Of a stretch of DNA of 64,000 nt, positions 49,208 through 62,589 are shown piece after piece. The translations under genes and the position numbers were made by a program. Under the pieces are notes generated by a model. It was not told the DNA's origin, did not search any database, and saw only the letters and a program-made list of their open reading frames with translations. The DNA lies in contig NC_079378.1 of assembly GCF_021018895.1 (NCBI RefSeq), forward strand, positions 12,425,001 through 12,489,000. Reading direction: 5' to 3'. The stretch comes from Seriola aureovittata. Taxonomy: Eukaryota; Chordata; Actinopteri; Carangiformes; Carangidae. Each line of letters begins with the position of its first letter. The first letter of the stretch is position 1.

Positions 49208-50549
49208 GTTGACACAAACCCAGCTACAATGCAATATTCCTGGGTCCATTCAGTCCACCGTTCAAAATGCAAACCTCTGTCTCCGCCACAAAAAGACAGC
49301 ACACATCAAACAAGAGCCGTGATCAAAGGCCGAATCTGCTCTTCCTTTCAGGGCCGCTCGCTGACGCACTGAGACACAAGTATCACATTAATTTATAATC
49401 ATGCATGTCTTAAATGAAACCTGTTAGGTTTCCTTTGTAAACACGATGAAACACGAGGCAAGATGAAAGAGGGTGAAAAATGGAGGAGGCAATATGCTCA
49501 AATTAAACGGGGGTGGTTTTTCATGTTTCACTGCTGGCACCGACCCAAGACAGACACTTTTACTGATTATTTACAGGAAAGTGCTCTTATCTTCATTTAC
49601 AACCATCAAGCATTAGGTCAAAAAGACAATTACCTTCAAAACAGTTTTGGTTATCATAAACACAATTCTCTTGCAGATTGCATCAGTGAGGGTGGGTGTT
49701 GTCCCGCCGAAATCATCATCCATTTTTGGTTCAGTTCTATTTTAAAAAAGCAGCAGTCAAATAGTCCCACATAGGGTGTGTGTGTGTGCTGTGATGACGC
49801 ATCTCTCAATAAGTTCTCTAGTTAAGAAAACAAAAAAAAACAAAACCAGATTAAAATGTGCCAGGCAGAACCACTGCACTGTGGTTATTCTGTTTTTCCT
49901 GATTGAGCCTCTCCTGCAACAACAAACCATCTAATCATCCACATTTTCGAGAGCGCTCTCCTCATGATTGAAAATCCCTGTTTGCACGTTCACAGTGAAA
50001 ACAAGCAACCATTTTCTGCTTTGCACAGACTTAAAACAAAGGCATCAGCTGCATCCTTGAAGAAAGAAAAAAAAAAACCCAACCAGTATCTCCCTCTGGA
50101 TCATGGTAATCAGTTTCAGATCAGTCGTTTCATTATCTGCATCTGCAGATGTGTTTTGTGTTCATTTTGTTAAAAACAAATTCTGGATCATGCTTATACT
50201 CCATAGCCCTCTGGCATATGATAAGCCTGTATTTCATCAAGTATCAAGTCTCAAAAAGTGTGACCCTGTAGCCTATTTTAGATCATGATAAGCATCCTCT
50301 GGATCGTTGTTTTCCACATTAACGTTTCATCGATCACTTTGGAAACAAGCTCATCCGGCCTGTCTGTTGTTGTCACCGTGGCTTCCCCGGCGAGCCGACT
50401 GGGCACTTTTCCAACCTGGCAGACCCCAGCAGCTAAATTGCCCTACTCATGTGACCATCCTGCCTTCATTTACTTTATCTCTTTGAGGAATTTAGCCAAA
50501 ATCCTGTTGCATTTTATCTTATCTTATAGTGTCTTATCTTGTGTGGTGT

Positions 50550-50705
50550 TTTATACTTTTAAAAACCCCAGTCTTTTTATATTTCCTTGTGTTTCTTTTA
50601 TATGCTGTTTTGATGCCTTTTATGTCTTACGTACAGCACTTGGAATTGCCTTGTTGCTGAAAGGTGCTATAGAAATAAATTTGCTTTTCCTTGCCTGGCT
50701 TTGCA
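50550..50705 (+). mobile_element. Non-LTR retrotransposon 3' end (LINE or LINE-tailed SINE)
   Basis: TACAGCACTTGGAATTGCCT, then TGAAAGGTGCTATAGAAATA and a short pyrimidine-rich tandem tail (TTTGCTTTTCCTTGCC). This AGCACTT...GGTGCTATA.AAATAAA pattern is the familiar 3' terminus of L2/Maui-type fish retrotransposons. How far it extends upstream is unclear. Confidence 0.65.
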
Positions 50706-51071
50706 ATTAAAAAAAATAAAATGGTTTTGTAAAACTTTCTCCTGTGAGAAAATTTCTTTCTGGGATCTGAATTTAATTTGAAGGATGCGTCAGGGAATCA
50801 TTTTAGATTATTCTATATGTGTAACAAAAGTGCAAAGTAGGAATAGACAAAATTAAGTTGTTTAAGTTTTCCTTCACTTTTCATTTCCCAAGAGTATGCA
50901 TATCTATGACTCTCACTGAAACTACACAAGAAAATGGCATCTGTCCCTTTGCAAACTGTGAACAACCTGAATAATACGAAAAGACATTTTTAACAGGTGG
51001 ATTACACAGTTGGTTAGCTTTCATCATTTAGCTTCATCCAACTGCATGCATGTGTCCAGTGTCCCAAAAAC

Positions 51072-51107
51072 TCTCACTCTCTATCTCTCTCTCTCTATCT
51101 CTCTCTT
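51072..51107. repeat. (CT)n simple repeat
   Basis: CT dinucleotides interrupted by CTAT steps. Confidence 0.9.
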
Positions 51108-51380
51108 CGTGGGAGTGATTACATTTCAACCACCATTGCATAAAGCGGCAAGCACCAATGGCAGCACAATTCAAGAGCTTTATCCATAGTAACATATCTC
51201 TCAGCCGTGCTGTGGCAGGAAGGAGACACTGTGAGCTCCAACATGCCATTAAGGATACACCAGGATACATGATTTTTTTATCACCAACAATCAAATGGCT
51301 GCAATTCATCAGAAGGCTTTAGTCTCTGTTGTTGTGGCTGTTTAATTGTAAAAAAAAAAAAAAAAAAAGGTATTCAGATA

Positions 51381-51381
<1 letters not shown>

Positions 51382-51414
<33 letters not shown>
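51382..51414. repeat. (CTG)11 trinucleotide repeat
   Basis: Eleven uninterrupted CTG units, 13 bases after a run of 19 A at about 51,350-51,368. Confidence 0.95.
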
Positions 51415-53929
51415 ATCAACATCTAAATTTAAATTCCCTGTGTGTGCCAAAGAGGTTTGGATAAAAGCCCTTTTAATTCCAGGCGAGCAGATGCAGAATG
51501 CATGTTTGATGCTGATGCCAAGTTATCAGGTTGGCCGAAGCCTCTTGTAAACGACACCACCGGAGACATGTGTTTATCTGTGATGCGGCAGAGGGAAAGA
51601 TCATGATGAATGGCTTGTTGTGGAAAGTTGGATACTGTTTGTGATATCAGATTTGAAGAGGCAGTTAAAACCCTGGAGGTGGATGGGACATTGTGCCATC
51701 CTTAATAATAATAACAACAGCTTATTAGGCACACATAACACTCCATCAACGGTGCACTGTGAAGTCATGTGATGATTACCCTCTGCATAACCTTGAGATG
51801 CTCCAAATAAAGACAAGGACACAGACAGACTGCAAGAGACAGACACATACATTAACAGAGAAGAAGCCCACGGTTTATTCAGTAGTAGTTTTAGATGCAT
51901 ACATAAATATACTACAGATAAGATAAATAGAAAACTTTTGAGGATTACTTTTAGGAAAATACTTTTATATTACACAAATCAATAAAGAAAATGTATTAGA
52001 AATAGAATAAGAAAAATAAATGTGGTATATACATTTATAATATGGCACATGATGGACTTTTTTTAAAATCATTTTGAAATGTTATTTTCACTCTTTTTAG
52101 TTTCATTGGTATTACAGATGTTTGCTTTTTCAGTTTTCCTTCATCTATCTCTTCCTGTCTGTTGGAGAAAATGTTAGTGATCCTTTTTTTGCATTTCAGA
52201 CTAAATATAGAGAAACAGATATAAAACAAAAAAAAGAAAGAAAGTGAAAAAAGAAAAACAAGAGAGAGCAAAAACCTCTACCTCTCTCTCTTTCTCTGTC
52301 CACCAATTAGCATCCAGTCCTGTGTCTCCAGGATACCTGAAACCATGACAACAGCAGGTTACTCTTCCTCTCTGAGATCTTGAGCGCCATCTGCTGCTGA
52401 CAAAGAGGAAGTGCAGGCTGCTTATTCTCTGTCACTTTGAAGACAGACTAGAAGATGAGCAAGAAGTCTTGTTATGGGAAAAATTCCATTTGTTTACCAG
52501 CGTGTAGGCAGTTATACTCCATTATAGTCCAAAATAGTTTTGTAAAATGAAAGCTCACCGACATCTAAAATAATCTGTGCAACAAAGGGCCTTTTTTGTG
52601 TACTTGTGCTTTTTGTTTACTTGAGTATTCAAGGTCTTTCTGGTGCTTTCACAGCATGTCATGGTCTTCATCAGCCAATGGAGCTTACTGGCATGGACGT
52701 GGCTCAGTTGTCATCATTTGACTGAAGTATGGAACTTGGAATTAAGTAATAACAGGTGGTTGTATATTGGTTCGTGATCATAATCCCTGTTTCTGTTAAA
52801 GAAGACAAAGACCATGAAATGCTGTTGAAAGCTGTGGAAAAAGCAAGTGTAGTTAAAATGATTTTGTAAAACTGTATTTTTTATAGCCACTTTTATATTT
52901 TGCTCTTTGTGTGCTTTCAGAGATTTCAGCACATCAGAAGCTGTGATAAACATTTTCAGTTTTACTCTCCGGTTTTGTTCATTTCAGTCAGACCTCATAC
53001 CCTGTCTTTTTCCACCACCACATGACCATATGTCTAATAAACAAACCTGAAACCAATAATCCAAATGTTGTTAGATATGGAAAACCCAAAGCCTAAATTG
53101 TGACTCAATTTAAAAAGAAAAGAGATTGACAGAAGGCAACAAAGGTGCAACCTGCACTGGTTGTATTTATGGTCTGGTGCTATGACAGCAAGCTATGTAC
53201 TTGTTTGTGTGTGAATTAACATTTAGTAATAGATCCGTCACCATGTTTTTCATGTCTCACTGATAGGCCTACATACTATATAAATGTATTGCTACAAAAT
53301 GCCCTGTTGTTGCATCAGTAATGAATAATGAATTGCAACTCTCTGTAACCCAGTGGTAGATTTTTATTTGGTTTTGAGCATCTTCAAAGTTTCACATATC
53401 CCCCAATTATAGCGACAACGAGAAGCTTTTATAACAGCAATAATATAAAAACAAGAGCACTCTACTGCCACATTAGATACAGCCCAGTGATAATTAAGCT
53501 TCAACCATCCCTCTGTCTGATTTTTCCAACTCTGAAGTACCACATCTCTGTCTGTTTTACTCTTGAACATACTATCTTGCCCTACAGATCTTTTCCAGCC
53601 CAAACACTACAACAGAGGTGAAGGGCGTTTTCTTTGTCCTGATTCATTAGGACATTTTACAGACCTCATTGTCAGCAATGTTTCACTCTTTGGACTTGTT
53701 TGACAGAAGCAGCTCCCAAATGAAATCTCTCCACAGTGAGAGAAAATGGGAGCTTTTGGAGGGATATTTTAGACAGCTCTCTCCACCACCATCAATCAGA
53801 ACACCAAATGAGGGAATATGCTTGGGGAGAACTGCGTTTATCCCTCCAGTGATGTTCAGAGACTCTGTGCACTGAATGTGCTCTGTTCTGCTTGTGATGG
53901 TCCAGCACCTTACTAAAATGTTGATGTCA

Positions 53930-54490
53930 TCAACTTCGGTGTCAGGCAGGATCCCACCCTAGGGGTTACCTTCAATGAAATAATCACTAGACAGGTCACT
54001 TCAGACCCCACCCATGTCGTCCACCCAGAGTACAGGCTTCTGCCCACAGGCAGATGCTTTAAAGTCCCCAAGTGCATGCTGAATGGTTATATGAACTCCT
54101 TTGTGTCCTTGTCCATCAAAGCTTTAAACAACAAGCTGCACAAAGTCACACCTGTAATATTAATGTTATTTATTACTTATTTGTCTGACAGTGTTAAGAA
54201 CTCTTGTGCTTTACTGACAAGCTAGCCAAACCTGTGCAAGCTCCTTTATTTTATTTTTTACTCATCTTTTAACCTCTTAACCCCCTATTTATTCTGGATG
54301 AAGACACATTGCATGAAGGGAATGTGCAGTGGTTTGTCAGTGGCAAATCTGAGTGTGTTGATTTACTATGTGTGTGTATATGGATGACACATGTGAATGT
54401 GCTATGTATTATGTTATTAGTTTTTTTCAGTAGCTGATACTGTATGTCCTAGACAAATTTCCTTCAGGACAATATGGTTTTAATCTTTAA
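53930..54490 (+). mobile_element. LINE ORF2 C-terminus and 3' UTR fragment (CR1/Rex1/L2-like)
   Basis: In one frame from about 53,977 the sequence reads NEIITRQVTSDPTHVVHPEY, then RLLPTGRCFKVPK and NSFVSLSIKALNN. This fits the conserved C-terminal tail of CR1/Rex1/L2-type LINE reverse transcriptase polyproteins (SDPTHPL...LLPSGRR...NSF.PL.I.LLN). The frame then continues to a stop in 3'-UTR-like sequence. The 5' part is absent or degraded, as is usual for 5'-truncated copies. Confidence 0.75.
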
Positions 54491-54814
54491 TCTCATAATA
54501 TTGCCTGGACAGACCAATTAAAGATATTGGCAATGAGAAATGTGAATGCATCATATATCAGCTCAATATCTGTCCCTTGCCCTGAGGCTGAATAGATCCA
54601 CTGTGAGGCACAGTCATTAGCGTTTGTGTTACTGTGTCTGGAAAGAGTCCATTTTCTCTCTTTAGCCCTCCCAGACACAAAATGTTTTATACTGGAACAC
54701 TGAGATTCAGACATCCTGTGCTCCATCACCGAGAGATAACCCACATGATAACAAGGCGGTGAGTCTGCAGCCACATTAGTGGCTCAATTTAGGCACCATA
54801 GTGCTTAGAGAAAA

Positions 54815-55000
54815 ATGCTAACATCAGCATGCTAACATAGTCACAATGACAATTCCAACATGTTGATGATTTGTTTAACATGTTCAAACAAAGTAACATC
54901 CAATAGTTGTTGAGCCATTTTACTAAAGGCCAAAAATATCAATCCCACTGTGGCACTAGAGGAAAAGTCAGGTGATCACTAAAGTCACAGACCAAGACGC
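54815..55000 (+). repeat. Dispersed repeat, family E (GCTAACATCAGCATGCTAAC type)
   Basis: Contains ATGCTAACATCAGCATGCTA, CACAATGACAATTCCAACAT, CCAATAGTTGTTGAGCCATT and GAGGAAAAGTCAGGTGATCA. From memory these are in the order found in a very abundant percomorph repeat. The copy appears internally shortened. Confidence 0.7.
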
Positions 55001-55956
55001 TCCTACAGGCCGCAGGCTTGAGTGATTCCCTGAATGCTCACCAAGTCAGCTGTGTAATTTAATTTCCACCATCACCCGTGTAGATGTAACAAGACATTGC
55101 AGCGCTAGTGAGACAATTAGCTTGTACCATCTTAAAGCTTCACTCCTCATTAGCCTGATGGCTGTTGTACACGTTGATGGCTCCAGCCCCGCCCTAACAC
55201 TCAGACTGCTGTCTTCCAGCCGCCGCCAGCAGGTTTCTGCGGAGACTAATGGGTCATTAGAGTGAGACTGATGAGAGAGGTAAAAAGGCCTGAGTGACCT
55301 CTCCATTCACAGAGCATGAGGCAGAGAAAGGGAGGGAAACATGCATTATGGCACAATAAGGTTCAACCAAATATGAATGTCGAAAAAAATAGGCTACTAA
55401 TATTACTAGACTGAAGACTGCACCTGTTCAGTTGCAGGGAAGAGATAATGAAACAATTCACTGCAATAAAAAAAAAAACTAGGCCTATGTTAATGAATGC
55501 TACATTCATTTCAAATCCACGGATCATGTTAGCTAGCTGTGACAGGAGAATAACCCCCTGTGTATAAAAGAAATGTTTGAAATTTAATTCAGGAATATCA
55601 ACCCAGTTTGAACCTCTATGCACACACCAATAGAGGAGCCTTAACTGTAATTACAGCAGTGATTTTACATTTTGATGTACATCTGTAATAGCCTCCATAT
55701 GGCTGACAAATGTTTCTTATTTCAAATTTAAAAGTCTCAGTTAGATCCACAAGACTCAAGGAGAATTTAAAATGATTTAACACGATTATTAATTATAAAG
55801 TATATGAAAAGGTTTCAAAGTTTCACTGAAGCAGTTCTTTGGCTAATAGAAGATATGTTACACAGTTCAGAATACATGACTATAACCTTCCTCAAAATTA
55901 CATGTCATTTGGTATATGAAATGGTATATCATGAGAGGGAGAGATAAAAAGAAATA

Positions 55957-56001
55957 CCTCTCTCTCTCCCTCTCTCTCTGTCTGTCTCTCTCTCTCTCTC
56001 A
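55957..56001. repeat. (CT)n simple repeat
   Basis: CT dinucleotides with CC and GT interruptions. Confidence 0.9.
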
Positions 56002-56859
56002 GTATCTTAGTGATTTCTCTGCCCTCTCTATTAAAAGCACCTGATCTCAGCAGTGATACTCTCTTCCTGCCTATTTTAGCTGGATCCAGGCCTTTGTCCA
56101 GCCTCTGACAGACACTCATGAGGTCATGATTTTCTGCTCGAAGCAGCCAAGCAGAGAACTACAAAACAAGCTATAACTACTTCAAGAAGCTTCAAAATGT
56201 CGCAAAGTTGATCAAAAACCTGATGCATAACAATCAGCTTCTTAGTCCTCATCAATCTATTACCAAACAATTTCCAAACAGATAAAATCAAGTTTTTTTT
56301 ACCGGTGATGAAATTCCATAAATACTTGTTTCCTCCACCCACGAACCCAGATAGCAACGCATGATGTAAATGTGTTTTGCATTACAAAAAGGAACATGCT
56401 TTTCATTCCTGGCTCATGGGGGAGCCAGAAAAGACGCTAGAGCCAGGCCCTTTTGTCTATGTGTGACCTACATTCTCACAATAGTGAAATGCTAACATGG
56501 CTGTGTGTCTATTGATAGCTGCATTCTCTCTCGGGGAGCTGGTCAAGAGAATGATTAAGATAGATTAGATTGCCAGTTATATTTGCTGGAGCTTTGATTG
56601 GGATTTCACTGAAGCCCTGCAGTGAGTCTGTTGCTCTAACTCCATGTGATCTCGGTCTGTGTCAATTTCTATTATTTTTGCTTGAGGAGAAGAAACAGTG
56701 AAGTTATACAGTAATTTTACCAGATACTACGATATGATTACTGCCATTGATCCCATGTGTGCAATCCAGCATCATTCTATAAAGTTACACTCCCCTATTC
56801 TTCTGCTTTGGATATCATATTTATTTGAATGTAAATGCCAAAATCATGACAGAAACCTT

Positions 56860-57130
56860 TCTTTCATACCATCGATCTGCAGATTATTTTCATGATTAAT
56901 TGTTTGGGCTATAAAATGTAAAAAAAAAACACAGTTTCAGTTTCATCATATTGATTGTATTGATTGTTTTGTCTGACCAACTGTCCGAAACCCAAAGATA
57001 TTCAGTTTATTAACACATCAGTAAAGAAAAGCAGCAAATTCTCATTCTCCCTTTGCAAATTAATCAATTGATTATTAAATAGTTGGCGATTGTTTTTCTG
57101 ACAATTAATTAAACAGCTCTACAACAGATG
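56860..57130 (-). repeat. Dispersed repeat, family A copy 3 (antisense)
   Basis: Reverse orientation relative to 9,120-9,450: ATCTGCAGATTATTTTCATG, TGTTTGGGCTATAAAATGTA, CCCAAAGATATTCAGTTTAT and AATTAATCAATTGATTATTA. It ends in TTAAACAGCTCTAC. Confidence 0.7.
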
Positions 57131-57662
57131 TAACTGCATATATTTACATAATCAGCATATGTATTACGACTTACCTCTAATAACGCCAGTAAAATCTGAG
57201 TAATCAACATGTGATTGCTGATTTATGAAGGTGAATTTAACCCCAGGCATCACTGTAAAAAAAGAAAATAACAGGAGATGAGAAGAGAAGTTGATGAGAA
57301 ATGAAATATAAAATCTAGAGAGAAAAAAAAGGTGAAAATGATAAAACAGGAAAGAAAACTATTATAGGAAGAAAAAAAAAAAAAACAGGACAAACACAAA
57401 CCCTCTAATAATGCAACAACTACAAGAATCCTACTATGCAATTTAAAACCCACAGTACAAACATAAAACAGCGTTCGCAAGACAAATAATTTTTCTTTGT
57501 TTCTCCCTGACTGCCGGAGTAATCACACTAACGGAGTGCTGTGTTTACAGGGGGCCTGTTGAATTAGCAGTATTATTCTAATCATAGAGAACAGTGCGAG
57601 CATGAAAGCAAGATGGTTAGTGTTATCTCGTGTTATTTGTAATTTTCATGGACCACTGCTGT

Positions 57663-57663
<1 letters not shown>

Positions 57664-57736
<73 letters not shown>
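57664..57736. repeat. (CA)n microsatellite
   Basis: About 73 bases of CA with one CATA interruption near 57,703. Confidence 0.97.
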
Positions 57737-57738
<2 letters not shown>

Positions 57739-58560
57739 GGCCTGTGATCACACATCAGCAAGTATGATGGAAAGAAAAGGCACAAAAACATCTGACTCCA
57801 AGAGTGCTTCGAAAGGAAGTATTCTCTTTTGTGTTTTGTACAGTGTGATGCACTGTTATATTAAATGCCACTTCTTTTTTTCTGTTCTACTCTAATGATA
57901 AAGCTGCTGGGTGTCTGTTCTGATATTGAGTCTAATGTCCTTACACATGTGTTTTCTCTCAGTGATTTCCCATGGCTTTGCTCTGAATGCACTCTGAGTC
58001 AGTAAACATCCACATCCATGTGGGATGTTCAATGCGTTCCAACAAATGTTTATGGATGCCATATTTTCACTTCCCCACAAATTTCCCTTTTTTCTGATAT
58101 CAGATTATCTAAACTGACAATCTTTGAATTTTCTGCTGTGTTCTTTGACTATTTACTCTTTTAGTCAGTCACTCTTGTATAGTTTTATTTTTCTTTTGTG
58201 ACGCAAGGCCTAATCACATTTTACAAGTTGCAGTATAACATAAACCAGTGACGCTGCAGTAGTTGATTTAAGTCTGTCCATATTTTCTCTCACTTGATGT
58301 TAATCACTGTAGAGACAGGACCATGCAGGCAGAGTACATTAGCTACAGATGGATTATGTAGATTAAATGTAAGCCACTTACTGCTGAGTAGATTATTAGA
58401 CTGGTGCACATTAATTTTTATTTTCACTTGTCATCTGTTCAGAAGTCAAAGTGGGGTGATTGTATTAGGTGGATGACAGGCTGCATCCTCTTTAACAGAC
58501 AGACTGTTCTCTACCCACATCAAGAGATGGACGACATGGCTGATGCTGTTTGCCCATCAA

Positions 58561-58750
58561 GATTAAAACACATTGCACAGCTGTTTTCTGCTACACCATG
58601 CTTTATTCACTTCACCAAATGTTTGCAGTTATCTTGCTTTCATTTGGGCAAGATGGCAGAAAACAAAAGGCTGAGGCGGGCAAAAAAGACAGGAGTTAGT
58701 AAAGTGAATAAAGCGTGGTGTGCTGAAGAAAAGTTGTGCAGTGTTTTCAT
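58561..58750. repeat. Imperfect palindrome, arms about 45-55 bp
   Basis: The left arm (58,561-58,618) and right arm (58,696-58,750) are inverted copies. Both contain CTTTATTCACTT preceded by ACACCA(T/C)G and a GCACA(G/A)CT block when read in the same orientation. The spacer is about 77 bases. Open frames on both strands here mirror each other because of this symmetry. Confidence 0.75.
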
Positions 58751-59640
58751 TTTTGTACCGAAGCTTACACTGGCATGCACACGGCTGAGTGTGCTTTCTT
58801 AAAGTCAGAAAATGAATTATACTGTTGCCATGATAACAGGCAAAGTAGATCACTACGTGCCTATATACGTTATGCCTATGTATGTACAATATATATATAA
58901 GGCTATAGATCTCTTTTTTGATATTGTGGACTAAATTCAACATCGAGTAGCCTATCACAGGAAATCTATATGTCTGTGTTTTTTTCTGAGTCCGTCTATA
59001 CTGAGTATGTGCCTTGTATGTTCTGATATTTAATATTACATGATTGACAGCAGAGGAGCTCTGCAGTCAGAAAATGTGACCGGCATCACAGGTTTCCTTG
59101 GATGGTTTCCTATAACATTTTGTGTAGTGTCCTGTAATAAGCCTACGTGGACTTGTTGTGGCAGGAAGCTATTGGGAGGGGTTCAGACTCTAGCCTCTAG
59201 CACCATCTCCAACATTAATAAAATACTTAAAGTTCAAGCATGATTTTTAACTAGCAGCACAGGCCAGGGGCACATTTGTCTCAAAATCTCTCCATGGCTA
59301 TAAAGAATGCAAAAGTGTAGACTTGCTCACTTTGCATGCGATATTAAAAAGAAAAATGCCCTCATACAAGTATCTCAGAAACACTTTCAATTCTTATATG
59401 ATTTTGCAACAATATGGGCTGTTGTCCTCATGTTAGAATGTCACAGAATGGGTGTTTAGAGTTAAAAAATTGTATTATGACTAAACCGTTTCTAGACTTG
59501 CGGTCCTGGATAAAACAAGTTAATTGTATCCCATATCTTATATCATCAGAAATATAGTTGGCTTTCATTGGGGAAGCGTTATGATTAACATTTTTACATC
59601 AACATCGTCTCTGACATAAAAGGGGTTGTACCTCTGTTGG

Positions 59641-59793
59641 CCAACACTGTAAGCAACCTACGTCACCATAAATAGCTAGCTAGCCAGTTGTTTTGAGAGA
59701 AGAAGAAAAGGGCTACAAGCGGAAGAAACACCGTATTTGGTTTCGGATCGTATTCTTTTTATGGTCCTGGTTTTTTAAAACATATTTTGAATA
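59641..59793 (+). promoter_or_regulatory. ube2b: ube2b 5' UTR and promoter (inferred)
   Basis: Sequence immediately upstream of the ube2b start codon. There is no TATA box at a usual distance, and the start site cannot be fixed. Confidence 0.4.
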
Positions 59794-59837
59794 ATGTCGA
59801 CCCCGGCAAGGAGACGGCTTATGAGAGATTTTAAAAG
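59794..59837 (+). CDS. ube2b: ube2b first coding exon (RAD6-type E2 enzyme), partial gene
   Basis: ATG at 59,794, donor AAAAG|GTACCG. It encodes MSTPARRRLMRDFK and the first two bases of Arg, which is exactly the N-terminus and first exon boundary of vertebrate UBE2A/UBE2B. These are nuclear ubiquitin-conjugating enzymes that act with RAD18 and RNF20/40 on PCNA and histone H2B. UBE2A has the same start, so position next to ppp2ca and skp1 decides for UBE2B. The catalytic Cys and the rest of the UBC fold are not in the window; the first intron is at least 4.16 kb. Confidence 0.93.
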
Positions 59838-61699
59838 GTACCGCAAATTTTTGGCAGTAATTTGTTGTGTTTGTGTGGAGCTAGCAGCGTTAGCCGATGG
59901 AGCTGTCGGTAGCTAGCTTAGCTTAGCGTTAACTGCTGGTGTCCAAAGAATATTGTATATAAAGCTAGACTGGAGTTATTGTGACATAAACGTGTTAATT
60001 TACATGGCTTGTCTCGGCATCTGGCCTGTATAGGATTGACAAAGGCACTATATGATAATTAGAGTGTTATTTGACGATATCTGAAGAAGGCAATTTGGCT
60101 TTATGCAGTGTTTCATACCCAGGGGATAACGTTAGTCTTTTTTATTTTAACTGACCAGTTTGTTTGTGTGTTTGTTTGTTTGTTAGTTTGTGGGTAGGTG
60201 CAGTTTCAGGTAGCTGAGGTTACCTGAGGTTGATGAAATTTGACTGAACAAAAGACTTGTGGACAATTCAGCAAACCCTTTGTCTTGGCGTAACTAGCCC
60301 CGATCAGATGATAAATGTGACAGGGTTTATCTTAATTACTCAGCACAGTCTGCAAATCTGTGAGTTTTAACTCTGATGCTGAAAAGGCAGCAACATTCAA
60401 CCAGCCAGCTAACATATTGGTCTCAGTCCCCCTTGGCAACAACGTGGCTTGCAGGTGTTGCACAACTCGGAGTGTGTGGTCCTGGTGAATCTCAATGTGA
60501 AGAATGGGCATCTCGTCTTGCTGTTTTTTACTAAGTATTAGTGTAGATGAATAGTCCATACATCATTCTAATGTAAATGGTAATATCAGACTCATGCTGT
60601 GAAGACAAGAAGAATATGTTTGGGCTTCTGGGGGAAATCACACCTGGCAAGGGGCTGCTTGTGATAGCTGCTATCCCCAATCTGTTGCCTTGCTCCATAT
60701 GGCACCCCGCAGTAGGTGTGTGTGTGTGTTTGTGTGTTATTCACACACCTGTCAGTGGAAAAAAGATGCTAAGCTATTCTACTAAGAACAGCAGTTGAAC
60801 CAGGGGGAGATAAGGTGTCACTGTAATTCTACTCTGCTGTGCCAGTCCCCAGGTGGTAAAGTGTAACACACTGAAGACACAATGGCACATTCCTGGATCA
60901 GCCTGTGTGTCCACGCCAGGGCTGGCTGATTGAACTCAGCCCTGCGTGATATTGCCTAACCTGCCTTGGTTGATCTGTAAGTCAAATTATTTGCACAACA
61001 CGTGTCTTGAAACTGAGCTGTGTCACTGATTGAACAGCAACACATTAGTGTGATGTTTTGGCTCAGTACTTTGGACCCGAAATGACACTTTGCTGCTGAA
61101 GTGCTGTTTAAATAAGCATGTTTCTTTTTACCTCTACTGTATGACCAGTTCTAAAACCATGGTCCTTTTTTGGTAAATAATATTTTCAGGTTTTATAGAT
61201 AATAGTAAAGCATGACTTTCATTTATTCTCCAAATGTATTTTTAGAATCAATTTGACATTGTGAAGCCAGTAACCTTCACTTTACACTTTAGTACCATCA
61301 CTTTATATTTGTTCAGCCTTATTTGGTGGGGATACAGCTTAATAATAATTTACAGTAGTTTGTGACCTAGTCTGACTTGGGTTGATAATGAGAAATTGGA
61401 GCAGCCTTATCTTACTCTGAAAGCTATTTTAGCACCATTAAAGGCTATGTGTTTCTCATTCTGTTACTCCAGTTGTTTGATCTCACTAAACTAGATCATT
61501 TTAGGCAGACCTTAGTCAGAAGTTATTATATGTACATCAGTTACTGAATTAACTACAGTATATGAAGGGTTTCCTTGACCACATTGTTTTTGTATGTTAT
61601 TACAGAAATCATACTGTTGCTACTACTAACAATTATTTTCACTATGTATTAATCTGGTCACTATTTTCCCCGGTAGTTAATTGTTTGATGGTAATCTAT

Positions 61700-61840
61700 A
61701 AGATTTTTGTGAAAAATTCAAGATTATGTCTTCAAATATCTTATTTTGTCCACCTAACAGTTCAAACCCAAAGATATTAATTTCACAAAGAAATAAAGCA
61801 GAGAGGCATACAGCTGCAAATTATTTTCTGATGAATTATA
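61700..61840 (-). repeat. Dispersed repeat, family A copy 4 (antisense fragment)
   Basis: TATGTCTTCAAATATCTTAT, TTGTCCACCTAACAGTTCAA, ACCCAAAGATATTAATTTCA and AAAGAAATAAAGCAGAGAGG are the reverse-orientation landmarks of family A. Confidence 0.55.
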
Positions 61841-62589
61841 CAAAACCATCACATGGTCTCCCCCTAACCCTAAAAAATGCTGCCCACTACTTCTCCTAAT
61901 TTGTTGTCTGCAAGACTGGTCAGTAATCCCTAGTTTCCAAGTAAAATAAAGTAACTATCAGTCTTTCTAGGAGGGAAGTTGAGTGGAGCCTCAGTCTAAC
62001 AGCAGAGAGCTCAGGCAGATTACAGTAAATGAGGTTAATTGCAGTGGGTCCGTCTGCAGCTCGGGACTTAGACATGGATCTACACTCACACACAGACACA
62101 GAAATCAGCCTACCTTGTTTTATAGCTGTAAGCTCTTATTAAATCAGCTTTTATACTAGGCTTCGTATTGCATGCCTAAATAGTCTGTGGTGATTCTGAA
62201 CTTGGCCTACATGTGTTGGTGATCTGAAGCAGGACCTTTTAATGTCATACAATAATGTAGCATCAGTGCATTTAGCATGTATGAGTTTCAGTAGGGGACC
62301 TGGCAAACTAAATAGTAGTCTCCTACACACTGGCCACACATCATGTGGGCTAAATCCAACACAAACCTGTTTCATACCTGTATTCCTATAAACTGTTTAC
62401 CTACCAATAGTTTGACACACCAGTGAAGGTTGACGGAAACTTAATCTAAAATGTTGCCCTGCAGCATCTGTCTGTTTTGATTTGCTGACATCTTTGTTGC
62501 TAGGCAGAGATCACCCTTCAGTTAAACAGATCTGGGCAATTTTCTTTGTGGAGCTTAAGCTAAATGATTATTTACATTAATGATGAATC

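Noticed and set aside
50285..50710. 141-codon + strand open frame
   Set aside because: It runs into a retrotransposon 3' end and shows no recognised reverse transcriptase or other motif. It was treated as repeat and flank sequence.
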